The notes under the pieces were generated by a model that ran no database searches, was not told where the DNA came from, and saw nothing but the letters and a program-made list of their open reading frames with translations. Below, piece by piece: positions 23,793-37,118 of a stretch of DNA of 64,000 bases (its first letter is position 1; each line of letters starts with the position of its first letter). This stretch comes from Siphonodentalium dalli (lineage: Eukaryota; Mollusca; Scaphopoda; Gadilida; Siphonodentaliidae), in the NCBI GenBank assembly GCA_032622095.1, contig CP136064.1:141875954-141939953 (forward strand), in the 5' to 3' direction. The position numbers were made by a program, and so were the translations under genes.

Positions 23793-24931
23793 AGGATACA
23801 GGTCGTACCTTTATTCTGATCATCATAAAATTTGTCATGGATGTTAACAATGACTTGTAGATGGGAACGAGTCATTTTGAGTTCATTCGGCCCAAAAACA
23901 TGGCCGCCAGCAGCCATCTTGGATTTTACTCTTTGTATGACTAAATCCTTTAGCACGGGCTACAGGTCGTACCTTTAGTCTAATCATCATGAAATTTGTT
24001 ATGTCTGTTGAAATTGGAATGTAGATGGGAACGAGTCATTTTGGGGTCATTCGGACAAAGAACATGGCCGCCAGTGACCATCATTGATTTTACTGTGTGT
24101 ATGACTAAATCTTTTAGCAAGGGCTACAGGTCATACCTTTAGTCTGATCATCATAAAATTTGACAAGGATGTTGTCAATGACATGTAGATTGGAACGAGT
24201 CATTTTGGGATCATTCGGCCAAAAAACATGGCCGCCAGCAGCCGTCTTGGATTTTACTCTTTGTGTGACTAAATCCTTTAGCACAGGATACAGGTCGTAC
24301 CTTTAGTCTGATCATCATGAAATTTGTTATGGCTGTTGAAATTGGAATGTAGATGGGAACGAGTCATTTTGGGGTCATTCGGACAAAAAACATGGCCGCC
24401 AGTGGCCATCTTTGTTTTCAAAATTCAATCCATTAGCACGGGCCACAGGTCGCATTGTTCGTCTGATCATCATGAAATTATTCCTGGATGTTAATATTGA
24501 CATGTAGATGGGAAAGGGTCATTTTGGGGTCGTTCGGCAAAAAAACATGGCCGCCAGCAGCCATCTTGGATTTTACTCTTTACATGACTAAATCATTTAG
24601 AACGGGCTACAGGTCGTACCTTTAATCTGATCATCATGAAATTTGTTATTGCAGTTGAAATTGGAATGTAGATGGGAACGAGTCATTTTGGGGTCATTCG
24701 AACAAAAATGATGGCCGCCAGTGACCATCTTTGATTTTACTCTTTACATGACTAAATCATTTAGCACGGGCTACAGGTCGTACCTTTAGTCTGATCATCA
24801 TGAAATTTGTTTTGGCTGTTGAAATTGGAATGTAGATGGGAACGAGTCATTTTGGGGTCATTCGGACAAAAAACTTGGCCGCCAGTGACCATCTTTGATT
24901 TTACTGTTTGTATGACTAAATCCTTTAGCAC
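23652..24931. repeat. Higher-order unit 12: copy of unit 10
   Basis: Same truncated m1 and same 8-mer composition as unit 10, with 'gacaaggatg', 'aaaaatgatggcc' and 'acaaagaacatgg' at matching positions 3954 bp apart. Differences are few ('tagcaagggc' near 24116). Confidence 0.9.
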
Positions 24932-26716
24932 GAGCTACAGGTCATACCTTTAGTCTGATCATCATAAAATTTGACATGGATGTTAACAATGACATGTAGA
25001 TTGGAACGAGTCATTTTGGGATCATTCGGCCAAAAACATGGCCGCCAGCAGCCGTCTTGGATTTTACTCTCTGTGTGACTAAATCCTTTAGCACAGGATA
25101 CAGGTCGTACCTTTATTCTGATCATCATAAAATTTGTCATGGATGTTAACAATCACTTGTAGATGGGAACGAGTCATTTTGGGTTCATTCGGCCAAAAAA
25201 CATGGCCGCCAGCAGCCATCTTGGATTGTACTCTTTGTATGACTAAATCCTTTAGCACGGGCTACAGGTCGTACCTTTAGTCTAATCATCATGAAATTTG
25301 TTATGTCTGTTGAAATTGGAATGTAGATGGGAACAAGTCATTTTGGGGTCATTCAGAAAAAAAACATGGCCGCCAGTGACCATCTTTGATTTTACTGTTT
25401 GTATGACTAAATCTTTTAGCACGGGCTACAGGTCATACCTTTAGTCTGATCATCATAAAATTTGACATGGATGTTGTCAATGACATGTAGATTGGAACGA
25501 GTTATTTTAGGATCATTCGGCCAAAAAACATGGCCGCCAGCAGCCGTCTTGGATTTTACTCTTTGTGTGACTAAATCCTTTAGCACAGGATACAGGTCGT
25601 ACCTTTAGTCTGATCATCATAAAATTTGTCATGGATGTTAACAATGACATGTAGATGGGAACGAGTCATTTTGGGTTCATTCGGCCAAAAACCATGGCCG
25701 CCAGCAGCCATCTTGGATTTTACTGTTTGTATGACTGAATCCTTTAGCACGGGCTACAGGTCGTACCTTTAGTCTGATCATCATAAAATTTTTTATGGCT
25801 GTTGAAATTGGAATGTAGATGGGAATGAGTCATTTTGGGGTCATTCGGACAAAAAACATGGCCGCCAGTGGCCATCTTTGTTTTCAAAATTCAATCCATT
25901 ATCACGGGCCACAGGTCGCATTGTTCGTCTGATCATCATGAAATTTGTCTTGGATGTTAATATTGACATGTAGATGGGAACGAGTCATTTTTGGTTTACT
26001 CGGGCAAAAAACATGGCCGCCAGCAGCCATCTTTGATTGTACTCTTTGTATGACTAAATCCTATAGCACAGGCTACAGGTCGTACCTTTAGTCTGATCAT
26101 CATGAAATTTGTTATCGCTGTTGAAATTGGAATGTAGATGGGAACGAGTCATTTTGGGGTCATTCGGACAAAAAACATGGCCGCCAGTGGCCATCTTTGT
26201 TTTCAAAATTCAATCCATTAGCACGGGCCACAGGTCGCATTGTTCGTCTGATCATCATGAAATTATTCCTGGATGTTAATATTGACATGTAGATGGGAAA
26301 GAGTCATTTTGGGGTCGTTCGGCAAAAAAACATGGCCGCCAGCAGCCATCTTGGATTTTACTCTTTACATGACTAAATCATTTAGCACGGGCTACAGGTC
26401 GTACCTTTAATCTGATCATCATGAAATTTGTTATAGCTGTTGAAATTGGAATGTAGATGGGAACGAGTCATTTTGGGGTCATTCGAACAAAAAACATGGC
26501 CGCCAGTGACCATCTTTGATTTTACTCTTTACATGACTAAATCATTTAGCACGGGCTACAGGTCGTACCTTTAGTCTGATCATCATGAAATTTGTTTTGT
26601 CTGTTGAAATTGGAATGTAGATGGGAACGAGTCATTTTGGGGTCATTCGGACAAAAAACTTGGCCGCCAGTGACCATCTTTGATTTTACTGTTTGTATGA
26701 CTAAATCCTTTAGCAC
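24932..26716. repeat. Higher-order unit 13: 11-mer, 1785 bp, R family
   Basis: m1-m11 in the original order but with R-family bases: 'gagctac', 'aaattttttatgg' in m6, 'cctatagcacagg' at m7/m8 and 'ttgttttgtctg' in m11. The first 1.5 kb matches unit 11 at offset 3954; the match ends in m10. Confidence 0.9.
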
Positions 26717-28018
26717 GAGCTACAGGTCATACCTTTAGTCTGATCATCATAAAATTTGACATGGATGTTGACAATGACATGTAGATTGGAACGAGTCATT
26801 TTGGGATCATTCGGCCAAAAACATGGCCGCCAGCAGCCGTCTTGGATTTTACTCTTTGTGTGACTAAATCCTTTAGCACAGGATACAGATCGTACCTTTA
26901 TTCTGATCATCATAAAATTTGTCATGGATGTTAACAATGACTTGTAGATGGGAACGAGTCATTTTGGGTTCATTCGGCCAAAAAACATGGCCGCCAGCAG
27001 CCATCTTGGATTGTACTCTTTGTATGACTAAATCCTTTAGCACGGGCTACAGGTCGTACCTTTAGTCTAATCATCATGAAATTTGTTATGTCTGTTGAAA
27101 TTGGAATGTAGATGGGAACAAGTCATTTTGGGGTCATTCGGACAAAAAAGCTGGCCGCCAGTGACCATCTTTGATTTTACTGTTTGTATGACTAAATCTT
27201 TTAGCACGGGCTACAGGTCATACCTTTAGTCTGATCATCATAAAATTTGACACGGATGTTGTCAATGACATGTAGATTGGAACGAGTCATTTTAGGATCA
27301 TTCGGCCAAAAAACATGGCCGCCAGCAGCCGTCTTGGATTTTACTCTTTGTGTGACTAAATCCTTTAGCACAGGATACAGGTCGTACCTTTAGTCTGATC
27401 ATCATAAAATTTGTCATGGATGTTAACAATGACATGTAGATGGGAACGAGTCATTTTGGGTTCATTCGGCCAAAAACCATGGCCGCCAGCAGCCATCTTG
27501 GATTTTACTGTTTGTATGACTGAATCCTTTAGCACGGGCTACAGGTCGTACCTTTAGTCTGATCATCATAAATTTTTTTATGGCTGTTGAAATTGGAATG
27601 TAGATGGGAACGAGTCATTTTGGGGTCATTCGAACAAAAAACATGGCCGCCAGTGGCCATCTTTGTTTTCAAAATTCAATCCATTATCACGGGCCACAGG
27701 TCGCATTGTTCGTCTGATCATCATGAAATTTGTTCTGGATGTTAATATTGACATGTAGATGGGAAAGAGTCATTTTTGGTTTACTCGGGCAAAAAACATG
27801 GCCGCCAGCAGCCATCTTTGATTGTACTCTTTGTATGACTAAATCCTTTAGCACGGGCTACAGGTCGTACCTTTAGTCTGATAATCATGAAATTTGTTAT
27901 GGCTGTTGAAATTGGAATGTAGATGGGAACGAGTCATTTTGGGGTCATTCGGACAAAAAACTTGGCCGCCAGTGACCATCTTTGATTTTACTGTTTGTAT
28001 GACTAAATCCTTTAGCAC
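26717..28018. repeat. Higher-order unit 14: 8-mer type 2, 1302 bp
   Basis: m1-m7 then an m8/m11 chimera ('tctgataatcatg', 'ttatggctg', ending 'aaacttggccgcc', 'ctgtttg'), so m9 and m10 are lost. Markers: 'cagatcgtacc' in m2, 'aaaaaagctggcc' in m3 and 'gacacggatg' in m4. The length equals the type 1 8-mer although a different set of monomers is missing. Confidence 0.9.
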
Positions 28019-28830
28019 GGGCTACAGGTCATACCTTTAGTCTGATCATCATAAAATTTGACATGGATGTTGACAATGACTTGTAGATGGAAACGAGTCA
28101 TTTTGGGTTCATTCGGCCAAAAAACATGGCCGCCAGTAGCCATCTTGGATTGTACTCTTTGTATGACTAAATCCTTTAGCACGGGCTACAGGTCGTACCT
28201 TTAGTCTAATCATCATGAAATTTGTTATGTCTGTTAAAATTGGAATGTAGATGGGAACGAGTCATTTTGGGGTCATTCGGACAAAAAACTTGGCCGCCAG
28301 TGACCATCTTTGATTTTACTGTTTGTATAACTAAATCTTTTAGCACGGGCTACAGGTCATACCTTTAGTCTGATCATCATAAAATTTGTTATGGCTGTTG
28401 AAATTGGAATGTAGATGGGAACGAGTCATTTTGGGGTCATTCGGACAAAAAACATGGCCGCCAGTGGCCATCTTTGTTTTCAAAATTCAATCCATTATCA
28501 CGGGCCACAGGTCGCATTGTTCGTCTGATCATCATGAAATTTGTCCTGGATGTTAATATTGACATGTAGATGGGAAAGAGTCATTTTGGGGTCGTTCGGC
28601 AAAAAAAACATGGCCGCCAGCAGCCATCTTGGATTTTACTCTTTACATGACTAAATCATTTAGCACGGGCTACAGGTCGTACCTTTAATCTGATCATCAT
28701 GAAATTTGTTATAGCTGTTGAAATTGGAATGTAGATGGGAACAAGTCATTTTGGGGTCATTCGGACAAAAAACATGGCCGCCAGTGACCATCTTTGATTT
28801 TACTGTTTGTATGACTAAATCCTTTAGCAC
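28019..28830. repeat. Higher-order unit 15: chimeric 5-mer, 812 bp
   Basis: m1/m2 chimera (28019-28182), m3 with 'ctgttaaaattgg' (28183-28346), m4/m6 chimera (28347-28501), m7/m9 chimera with one extra A (28502-28666) and m10/m11 chimera (28667-28830). Four of the five monomers are hybrids. Confidence 0.9.
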
Positions 28831-29649
28831 GAGCTACAGGTCATACCTTTAGTCTGATCATCATAAAATTTGACATGGATGTTGACAATGACATGTAGAT
28901 TGGAACGAGTCATTTTGGGATCATTCGGCCAAAAACATGGCCGCCAGCAGCCGTCTTGGATTTTACTCTTTGTGTGACTAAATCCTTTAGCACAGGATAC
29001 AGGTCGTACCTTTATTCTGATCATCATAAAATTTGTCATGGATGTTAACAATGACTTGTAGATGGGAACGAGTCATTTTGGGTTCATTCGGCCAAAAAAC
29101 ATGGCCGCCAGCAGCCATCTTGGATTGTACTCTTTGTATGACTAAATCCTTTAGCACGGGCTACAGGTCGTACCTTTAGTCTAATCGTCATGAAATTTGT
29201 TATGTCTGTTGAAATTGGAATGTAGATGGGAACAAGTCATTTTGGGGTCATTCGGAAAAAAAACATGGCCGCCAGTGACCATCTTTGATTTTACTGTTTG
29301 TATGACTAAATCTTTTAGCACGGGCTACAGGTCATACCTTTAGTCTGATCATCATAAAATTTGACAAGGATGTTGTCAATGACATGTAGATTGGAACGAG
29401 TCATTTTGGGATCATTCGGCCAAAAAACATGGCCGCCAGCAGCCGTCTTGGATTTTACTCTTTGTGTGACTAAATCCTTTAGCACAGGATACAGGTCGTA
29501 CCTTTAGTCTGATCATCATGAAATTTGTTATGGCTGTTGAAATTGGAATGTAGATGGGAACGAGTCATTTTGGGGTCATTCGGACAAAAAACTTGGCCGC
29601 CAGTGACCATCTTTGATTTTACTGTTTGTATGACTAAATCCTTTAGCAC
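28831..29649. repeat. Higher-order unit 16: 5-mer, 819 bp
   Basis: m1, m2, m3 ('tctaatcgtcatg', 'cggaaaaaaaacatgg'), m4 ('gacaaggatg'), then a monomer with an m5 head ('aggatacagg') and m11 end ('aaacttggccgcc'). Confidence 0.9.
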
Positions 29650-30461
29650 GGGCTACAGGTCATACCTTTAGTCTGATCATCATAAAATTTGACATGGATG
29701 TTGACAATGACTTGTAGATGGGAACGAGTCATTTTGGGTTCATTCGGCCAAAAAACATGGCCGCCAGCAGCCATCTTGGATTGTACTCTTTGTATGACTA
29801 AATCCTTTAGCACGGGCTACAGGTCGTACCTTTAGTCTAATCATCATGAAATTTGTTATGTCTGTTAAAATTGGAATGTAGATGGGAACGAGTCATTTTG
29901 GGGTCATTCGGACAAAAAACTTGGCCGCCAGTGACCATCTTTGATTTTACTGTTTGTATAACTAAATCTTTTAGCACGGGCTACAGGTCATACCTTTAGT
30001 CTGATCATCATAAAATTTGTTATGGCTGTTGAAATTGGAATGTAGATGGGAACGAGTCATTTTGGGGTCATTCGGACAAAAAACATGGCCGCCAGTGGCC
30101 ATCTTTGTTTTCAAAATTCAATCCATTATCACGGGCCACAGGTCGCATTGTTCGTCTGATCATCATGAAATTTGTCCTGGATGTTAATATTGACATGTAG
30201 ATGGGAAAGAGTCATTTTGGGGTCGTTCGGCAAAAAAAACATGGCCGCCAGCAGCCATCTTGGATTTTACTCTTTACATGACTAAATCATTTAGCACGGG
30301 CTACAGGTCGTACCTTTAATCTGATCATCATGAAATTTGTTATAGCTGTTGAAATTGGAATGTAGATGGGAACAAGTCATTTTGGGGTCATTCGGACAAA
30401 AAACATGGCCGCCAGTGACCATCTTTGATTTTACTGTTTGTATGACTAAATCCTTTAGCAC
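29650..30461. repeat. Higher-order unit 17: copy of unit 15, 812 bp
   Basis: Same five monomers as unit 15 at offset 1631 bp, including 'ctgttaaaattgg', 'gtataactaaatc' and the extra A. Differs by 'gatgggaacgag' where unit 15 has 'gatggaaacgag'. Confidence 0.92.
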
Positions 30462-31763
30462 GAGCTACAGGTCATACCTTTAGTCTGATCATCATAAAAT
30501 TTGACATGGATGTTGACAATGACATGTAGATTGGAACGAGTCATTTTGGGATCATTCGGCCAAAAACATGGCCGCCAGCAGCCGTCTTGGATTTTACTCT
30601 TTGTGTGACTAAATCCTTTAGCACAGGATACAGGTCGTACCTTTATTCTGATCATCATAAAATTTGTCATGGATGTTAACAATGACTTGTAGATGGGAAC
30701 GAGTCATTTTGGGTTCATTCGGCCAAAAAACATGGCCGCCAGCAGCCATCTTGGATTGTACTCTTTGTATGACTAAATCCTTTAGCACGGGCTACAGGTC
30801 GTACCTTTAGTCTAATCGTCATGAAATTTGTTATGTCTGTTGAAATTGGAATGTAGATGGGAACAAGTCATTTTGGGGTCATTCGGAAAAAAAACATGGC
30901 CGCCAGTGACCATCTTTGATTTTACTGTTTGTATGACTAAATCTTTTAGCACGGGCTACAGGTCATACCTTTAGTCTGATCATCATAAAATTTGACAAGG
31001 ATGTTGTCAATGACATGTAGATTGGAACGAGTCATTTTGGGATCATTCGGCCAAAAAACATGGCCGCCAGCAGCCGTCTTGGATTTTACTCTTTGTGTGA
31101 CTAAATCCTTTAGCACAGGATACAGGTCGTACCTTTAGTCTGATCATCATGAAATTTGTTATGGCTGTTGAAATTGGAATGTAGATGGGAACGAGTCATT
31201 TTGGGGTCATTCGGACAAAAAACATGGCCGCCAGTGGCCATCTTTGTTTTCAAAATTCAATCCATTAGCACGGGCCACAGGTCGCATTGTTCGTCTGATC
31301 ATCATGAAATTATTCCTGGATGTTAATATTGACATGTAGATGGGAAAGGGTCATTTTGGGGTCGTTCGGCAAAAAAACATGGCCGCCAGCAGCCATCTTG
31401 GATTTTACTCTTTACATGACTAAATCATTTAGAACGGGCTACAGGTCGTACCTTTAATCTGATCATCATGAAATTTGTTATTGCTGTTGAAATTGGAATG
31501 TAGATGGGAACGAGTCATTTTGGGGTCATTCGAACAAAAATGATGGCCGCCAGTGACCATCTTTGATTTTACTCTTTACATGACTAAATCATTTAGCACG
31601 GGCTACAGGTCGTACCTTTAGTCTGATCATCATGAAATTTGTTTTGGCTGTTGAAATTGGAATGTAGATGGGAACGAGTCATTTTGGGGTCATTCGGACA
31701 AAAAACTTGGCCGCCAGTGACCATCTTTGATTTTACTGTTTGTATGACTAAATCCTTTAGCAC
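30462..31763. repeat. Higher-order unit 18: 8-mer type 1, 1302 bp
   Basis: m1, m2, m3 ('tctaatcgtc'), m4 ('gacaaggatg'), m5/m8 chimera (155 bp), m9, m10 ('aaaaatgatggcc') and m11. Here m6 and m7 are missing. This is the full-length form of truncated units 10 and 12. Confidence 0.9.
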
Positions 31764-34030
31764 GAGCTACAGGTCATACCTTTAGTCTGATCATCATAAA
31801 ATTTGACATGGATGTTGACAATGACATGTAGATTGGAAAGAGTCATTTTGGGATCATTCGGCCAAAAACATGGCCGCCAGCAGCCGTCTTGGATTTTACT
31901 CTTTGTGTGACTAAATCCTTTAGCACAGGATACAGGTCGTACCTTTATTCTGATCATCATAAAATTTGTCATGGATGTTAACAATGACTTGTAGATGGGA
32001 ACGAGTCATTTTCGGTTCATTCGGCCAAAAAACATGGCCGCCAGCAGCCATCTTGGATTGTACTCTTTGTATGACTAAATCCTTTAGCACGGGCTACAGG
32101 TCGTACCTTTAGTCTAATCATCATGAAATTTGTTATGTCTGTTGAAATTGGAATGTAGATGGGAACAAGTCATTTTGGGGTCATTCGGAAAAAAAACATG
32201 GCCGCCAGTGACCATCTTTGATTTTACTGTTTGTATGACTAAATCTTTTAGCACGGGCTACAGGTCATACCTTTAGTCTGATCATCATAAAATTTGACAT
32301 GGATGTTGTCAATGACATGTAGATTGGAACGAGTTATTTTAGGATCATTCGGCCAAAAAACATGGCCGCCAGCAGCCGTCTTGGATTTTACTCTTTGTGT
32401 GACTAAATCCTTTAGCACAGGATACAGGTCGTACCTTTAGTCTGATCATCATAAAATTTGTCATGGATGTTAACAATGACATGTAGATGGGAACGAGTCA
32501 TTTTGGGTTCATTCGGCCAAAAACCATGGCCGCCAGCAGCCATCTTGGATTTTACTGTTTGTATGACTGAATCCTTTAGCACGGGCTACAGGTCGTACCT
32601 TTAGTCTGATCATCATAAAATTTTTTATGGCTGTTGAAATTGGAATGTAGATGGGAATGAGTCATTTTGGGGTCATTCGGACAAAAAACATGGCCGCCAG
32701 TGGCCATCTTTGTTTTCAAAATTCAATCCATTATCACGGGCCACAGGTCGCATTGTTCGTCTGATCATCATGAAATTTGTCCTGGATGTTAATATTGACA
32801 TGTAGATGGGAACGAGTCATTTTTGGTTTACTCGGGCAAAAAACATGGCCGCCAGCAGCCATCTTTGATTGTACTCTTTGTATGACTAAATCCTATAGCA
32901 CAGGCTACAGGTCGTACCTTAGTCTGATCATCATGAAATTTGTTATCGCTGTTGAAATTGGAATGTAGATGGGAACGAGTCATTTTGGGGTCATTCGGAC
33001 AAAAAACATGGCCGCCAGTGGCCATCTTTGTTTTCAAAATTCAATCCATTAGCACGGGCCACAGGTCGCATTGTTCGTCTGATCATCATGAAATTATTCC
33101 TGGATGTTAATATTGACATGTAGATGGGAAAGAGTCATTTTGGGGTCGTTCGGCAAAAAAACATGGCCGCCAGCAGCCATCTTGGATTTTACTCTTTACA
33201 TGACTAAATCATTTAGCACGGGCTACAGGTCGTACCTTTAATCTGATCATCATGAAATTTGTTATAGCTGTTGAAATTGGAATGTAGATGGGAACGAGTC
33301 ATTTTGGGGTCATTCGAACAAAAAACATGTCCGCCAGTGACCATCTTTGATTTTACTCTTTACATGACTAAATCCTTTAGCACGGGCTACAGGTCGTACC
33401 TTTAGTCTGATCATCATGAAATTTGTTATGGCTGTTGAAATTGGAATGTAGATGGGAACGAGTCATTTTGGGGTCATTCGGACAAAAAACATGGCCGCCA
33501 GTAGCCATCTTTGTTTTCAAAATTCAATCCATTAGCACGGGCCACAGGTCGCATTGTTCGTCTGATCATCATGAAATTATTCCTGGATGTTAATATTGAC
33601 ATGTAGATGGGAAAGGGTCATTTTGGGGTCGTTCGGCAAAAAAACATGGCCGCCAGCAGCCATCTTGGATTTTACTCTTTACATGACTAAATCATTTAGC
33701 ACGGGCTACAGGTCGTACCTTTAATCTGATCATCATGAAATTTGTTATAGCTGTTGAAATTGGAATGTAGATGGGAACGAGTCATTTTGGGGTCATTCGA
33801 ACAAAAAACATGGCCGCCAGTGACCATCTTTGATTTTACTCTTTACATGACTAAATCATTTAGCACGGGCTACAGGTCGTACCTTTAGTCTGATCATCAT
33901 GAAATTTGTTTTGACTGTTGAAATTGGAATGTAGATGGGAACGAGTCATTTTGGGGTCATTTGGACAAAAAACTTGGCCGCCAGTGACCATCTTTGATTT
34001 TACTGTTTGTATGACTAAATCCTTTAGCAC
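31764..34030. repeat. Higher-order unit 19: 14-mer, 2267 bp, opens superunit 1
   Basis: m1-m10, then short A ('gccagtagcc'), m9 ('gaaagggtc'), m10 and m11. It is one base shorter than its relatives because 'gtaccttagtctg' near 32915 has lost a T. That loss also creates a chance plus-strand open frame here. Private 'ttttcggttc' near 32010. Confidence 0.9.
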
Positions 34031-35332
34031 GAGCTACAGGTCATACCTTTAGTCTGATCATCATAAAATTTGACATGGATGTTGACAATGACATGTAGAT
34101 TGGAACGAGTCATTTTGGGATCATTCGGCCAAAAACATGGCCGCCAGCAGCCGTCTTGGATTTTACTCTTTGTGTGACTAAATCCTTTAGCACAGGATAC
34201 AGATCGTACCTTTATTCTGATCATCATAAAATTTGTCATGGATGTTAACAATGACTTGTAGATGGGAACGAGTCATTTTGGGTTCATTCGGCCAAAAAAC
34301 ATGGCCGCCAGCAGCCATCTTGGATTGTACTCTTTGTATGACTAAATCCTTTAGCACGGGCTACAGGTCGTACCTTTAGTCTAATCATCATGAAATTTGT
34401 TATGTCTGTTGAAATTGGAATGTAGATGGGAACAAGTCATTTTGGGGTCATTCGGACAAAACAGCTGGCCGCCAGTGACCATCTTTGATTTTACTGTTTG
34501 TATGACTAAATCTTTTAGCACGGGCTACAGGTCATACCTTTAGTCTGATCATCATAAAATTTGACACGGATGTTGTCAATGACATGTAGATTGGAACGAG
34601 TCATTTTAGGATCATTCGGCCAAACAACATGGCCGCCAGCAGCCGTCTTGGATTTTACTCTTTGTGTGACTAAATCCTTTAGCACAGGATACAGGTCGTA
34701 CCTTTAGTCTGATCATCATAAAATTTGTCATGGATGTTAACAATGACATGTAGATTGGAACGAGTCATTTTGGGTTCATTCGGCCAAAAACCATGGCCGC
34801 CAGCAGCCATCTTGGATTTTACTGTTTGTATGACTGAATCCTTTAGCACGGGCTACAGGTCGTACCTTTAGTCTGATCATCATAAATTTTTTTATGGCTG
34901 TTGAAATTGGAATGTAGATGGGAACGAGTCATTTTGGGGTCATTCGAACAAAAAACATGGCCGCCAGTGGCCATCTTTGTTTTCAAAATTCAATCCATTA
35001 TCACGGGCCACAGGTCGCATTGTTCGTCTGATCATCATGAAATTTGTCCTGGATGTTAATATTGACATGTAGATGGGAACGAGTCATTTTTGGTTTACTC
35101 GGGCAAAAAACATGGCCGCCAGCAGCCATCTTTGATTGTACTCTTTGTATGACTAAATCCTTTAGCACGGGCTACAGGTCGTACCTTTAGTCTGATAATC
35201 ATGAAATTTGTTATGGCTGTTGAAATTGGAATGTAGATGGGAACGAGTCATTTTGGGGTCATTCGGACAAAAAACTTGGCCGCCAGTGACCATCTTTGAT
35301 TTTACTGTTTGTATGACTAAATCCTTTAGCAC
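34031..35332. repeat. Higher-order unit 20: 8-mer type 2, 1302 bp
   Basis: As unit 14 ('cagatcgtacc', 'gacacggatg', 'tctgataatcatg'). Private bases: 'acaaaacagctggcc' near 34464, 'ccaaacaacatgg' near 34620 and 'gtagattggaacgag' in m5 near 34750. Confidence 0.9.
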
Positions 35333-37118
35333 GGGCTACAGGTCATATCTTTAGTCTGATCATCATAAAATTTGACATGGATGTTGACAATGACATGTAG
35401 ATTGGAACGAGTCATTTTGGGATCAATCGGCCAAAAACATGGCCGCCAGCAGCCGTCTTGGATTTTACTCTTTGTGTGACTAAATCCTTTAGCACAGGAT
35501 ACAGGTCGTACCTTTATTCTGATCATCATAAAATTTGTCATGGATGTTAACAATGACTTGTAGATGGGAACGAGTCATTTTGGGTTCATTCGGCCAAAAA
35601 ACATGGCCGCCAGCAGCCATCTTGGATTGTACTCTTTGTATGACTAAATCCTTTAGCACGGGCTACAGGTCGTACCTTTAGTCTAATCATCATGAAATTT
35701 GTTATGTCTGTTAAAATTGGAATGTAGATGGGAACGAGTCATTTTGGGGTCATTCGGACAAAAAACTTGGCCGCCAGTGACCATCTTTGATTTTACTGTT
35801 TGTATAACTAAATCTTTTAGCACGGGCTACAGGTCATACCTTTAGTCTGATCATCATAAAATTTGTTATGGCTGTTGAAATTGGAATGTAGATGGGAACG
35901 AGTCATTTTGGGGTCATTCGGACAAAAAACATGGCCGCCAGTGGCCATCTTTGTTTTCAAAATTCAATCCATTATCACGGGCCACAGGTCGCATTGTTCG
36001 TCTGATCATCATGAAATTTGTCCTGGATGTTAATATTGACATGTAGATGGGAAAGAGTCATTTTGGGGTCGTTCGGCAAAAAAAACATGGCCGCCAGCAG
36101 CCATCTTGGATTTTACTCTTTACATGACTAAATCATTTAGCACGGGCTACAGGTCGTACCTTTAATCTGATCATCATGAAATTTGTTATAGCTGTTGAAA
36201 TTGGAATGTAGATGGGAACAAGTCATTTTGGGGTCATTCGGACAAAAAACATGGCCGCCAGTGACCATCTTTGATTTTACTGTTTGTATGACTAAATCCT
36301 TTAGCACGAGCTACAGGTCATACCTTTAGTCTGATCATCATAAAATTTGACATGGATGTTGACAATGACATGTAGATTGGAACGAGTCATTTTAGGATCA
36401 TTCGGCCAAAAAACATGGCCGCCAGCAGCCGTCTTGGATTTTACTCTTTGTGTGACTAAATCCTTTAGCACAGGATACAGGTCGTACCTTTAGTCTGATC
36501 ATCATAAAATTTGTCATGGATGTTAACAATGACATGTAGATGGGAACGAGTCATTTTGGGTTCATTCGGCCAAAAACCATGGCCGCCAGCAGCCATCTTG
36601 GATTTTACTGTTTGTATGACTGAATCCTTTAGCACGGGCTACATGTCGTACCTTTAGTCTGATCATCATAAATTTTTTTATGGCTGTTGAAATTGGAATG
36701 TAGATGGGAACGAGTCATTTTGGGGTCATTCGAACAAAAAACATGGCCGCCAGTGGCCATCTTTGTTTTCAAAATTCAATCCATTATCACGGGCCACAGG
36801 TCGCATTGTTCGTCTGATCATCATGAAATTTGTCCTGGATGTTAATATTGACATGTAGATGGGAACGAGTCATTTTTGGTTTACTCGGGCAAAAAACATG
36901 GCCGCCAGCAGCCATCTTTGATTGTACTCTTTGTATGACTAAATCCTTTAGCACGGGCTACAGGTCGTACCTTTAGTCTGATAATCATGAAATTTGTTAT
37001 GGCTGTTGAAATTGGAATGTAGATGGGAACGAGTCATTTTGGGGTCATTCGGACAAAAAACTTGGCCGCCAGTGACCATCTTTGATTTTACTGTTTGTAT
37101 GACTAAATCCTTTAGCAC
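35333..37118. repeat. Higher-order unit 21: chimeric 11-mer, 1786 bp
   Basis: m1, m2, m3 (taaaa subtype), m4/m6, m7/m9 (165 bp), m10/m11, m1/m4 chimera (starts 'gagctac', has 'ttttaggatc'), m5, m6, m7 and m8/m11. Nearly the length of the original 11-mer, but only partly the same monomers. m1 has 'gggatcaatcgg'. Confidence 0.9.

Noticed and set aside
32777-32968. Plus-strand 63-codon frame, and similar ones at 42030-42212 and 50318-50500, plus minus-strand frames at 32828-33037 and 50272-50496
   Set aside because: Each overlaps a single-base loss in a monomer ('gtaccttagtc', 'gttgaattgg', 'gccagtgccatc') that joins two frames by chance.
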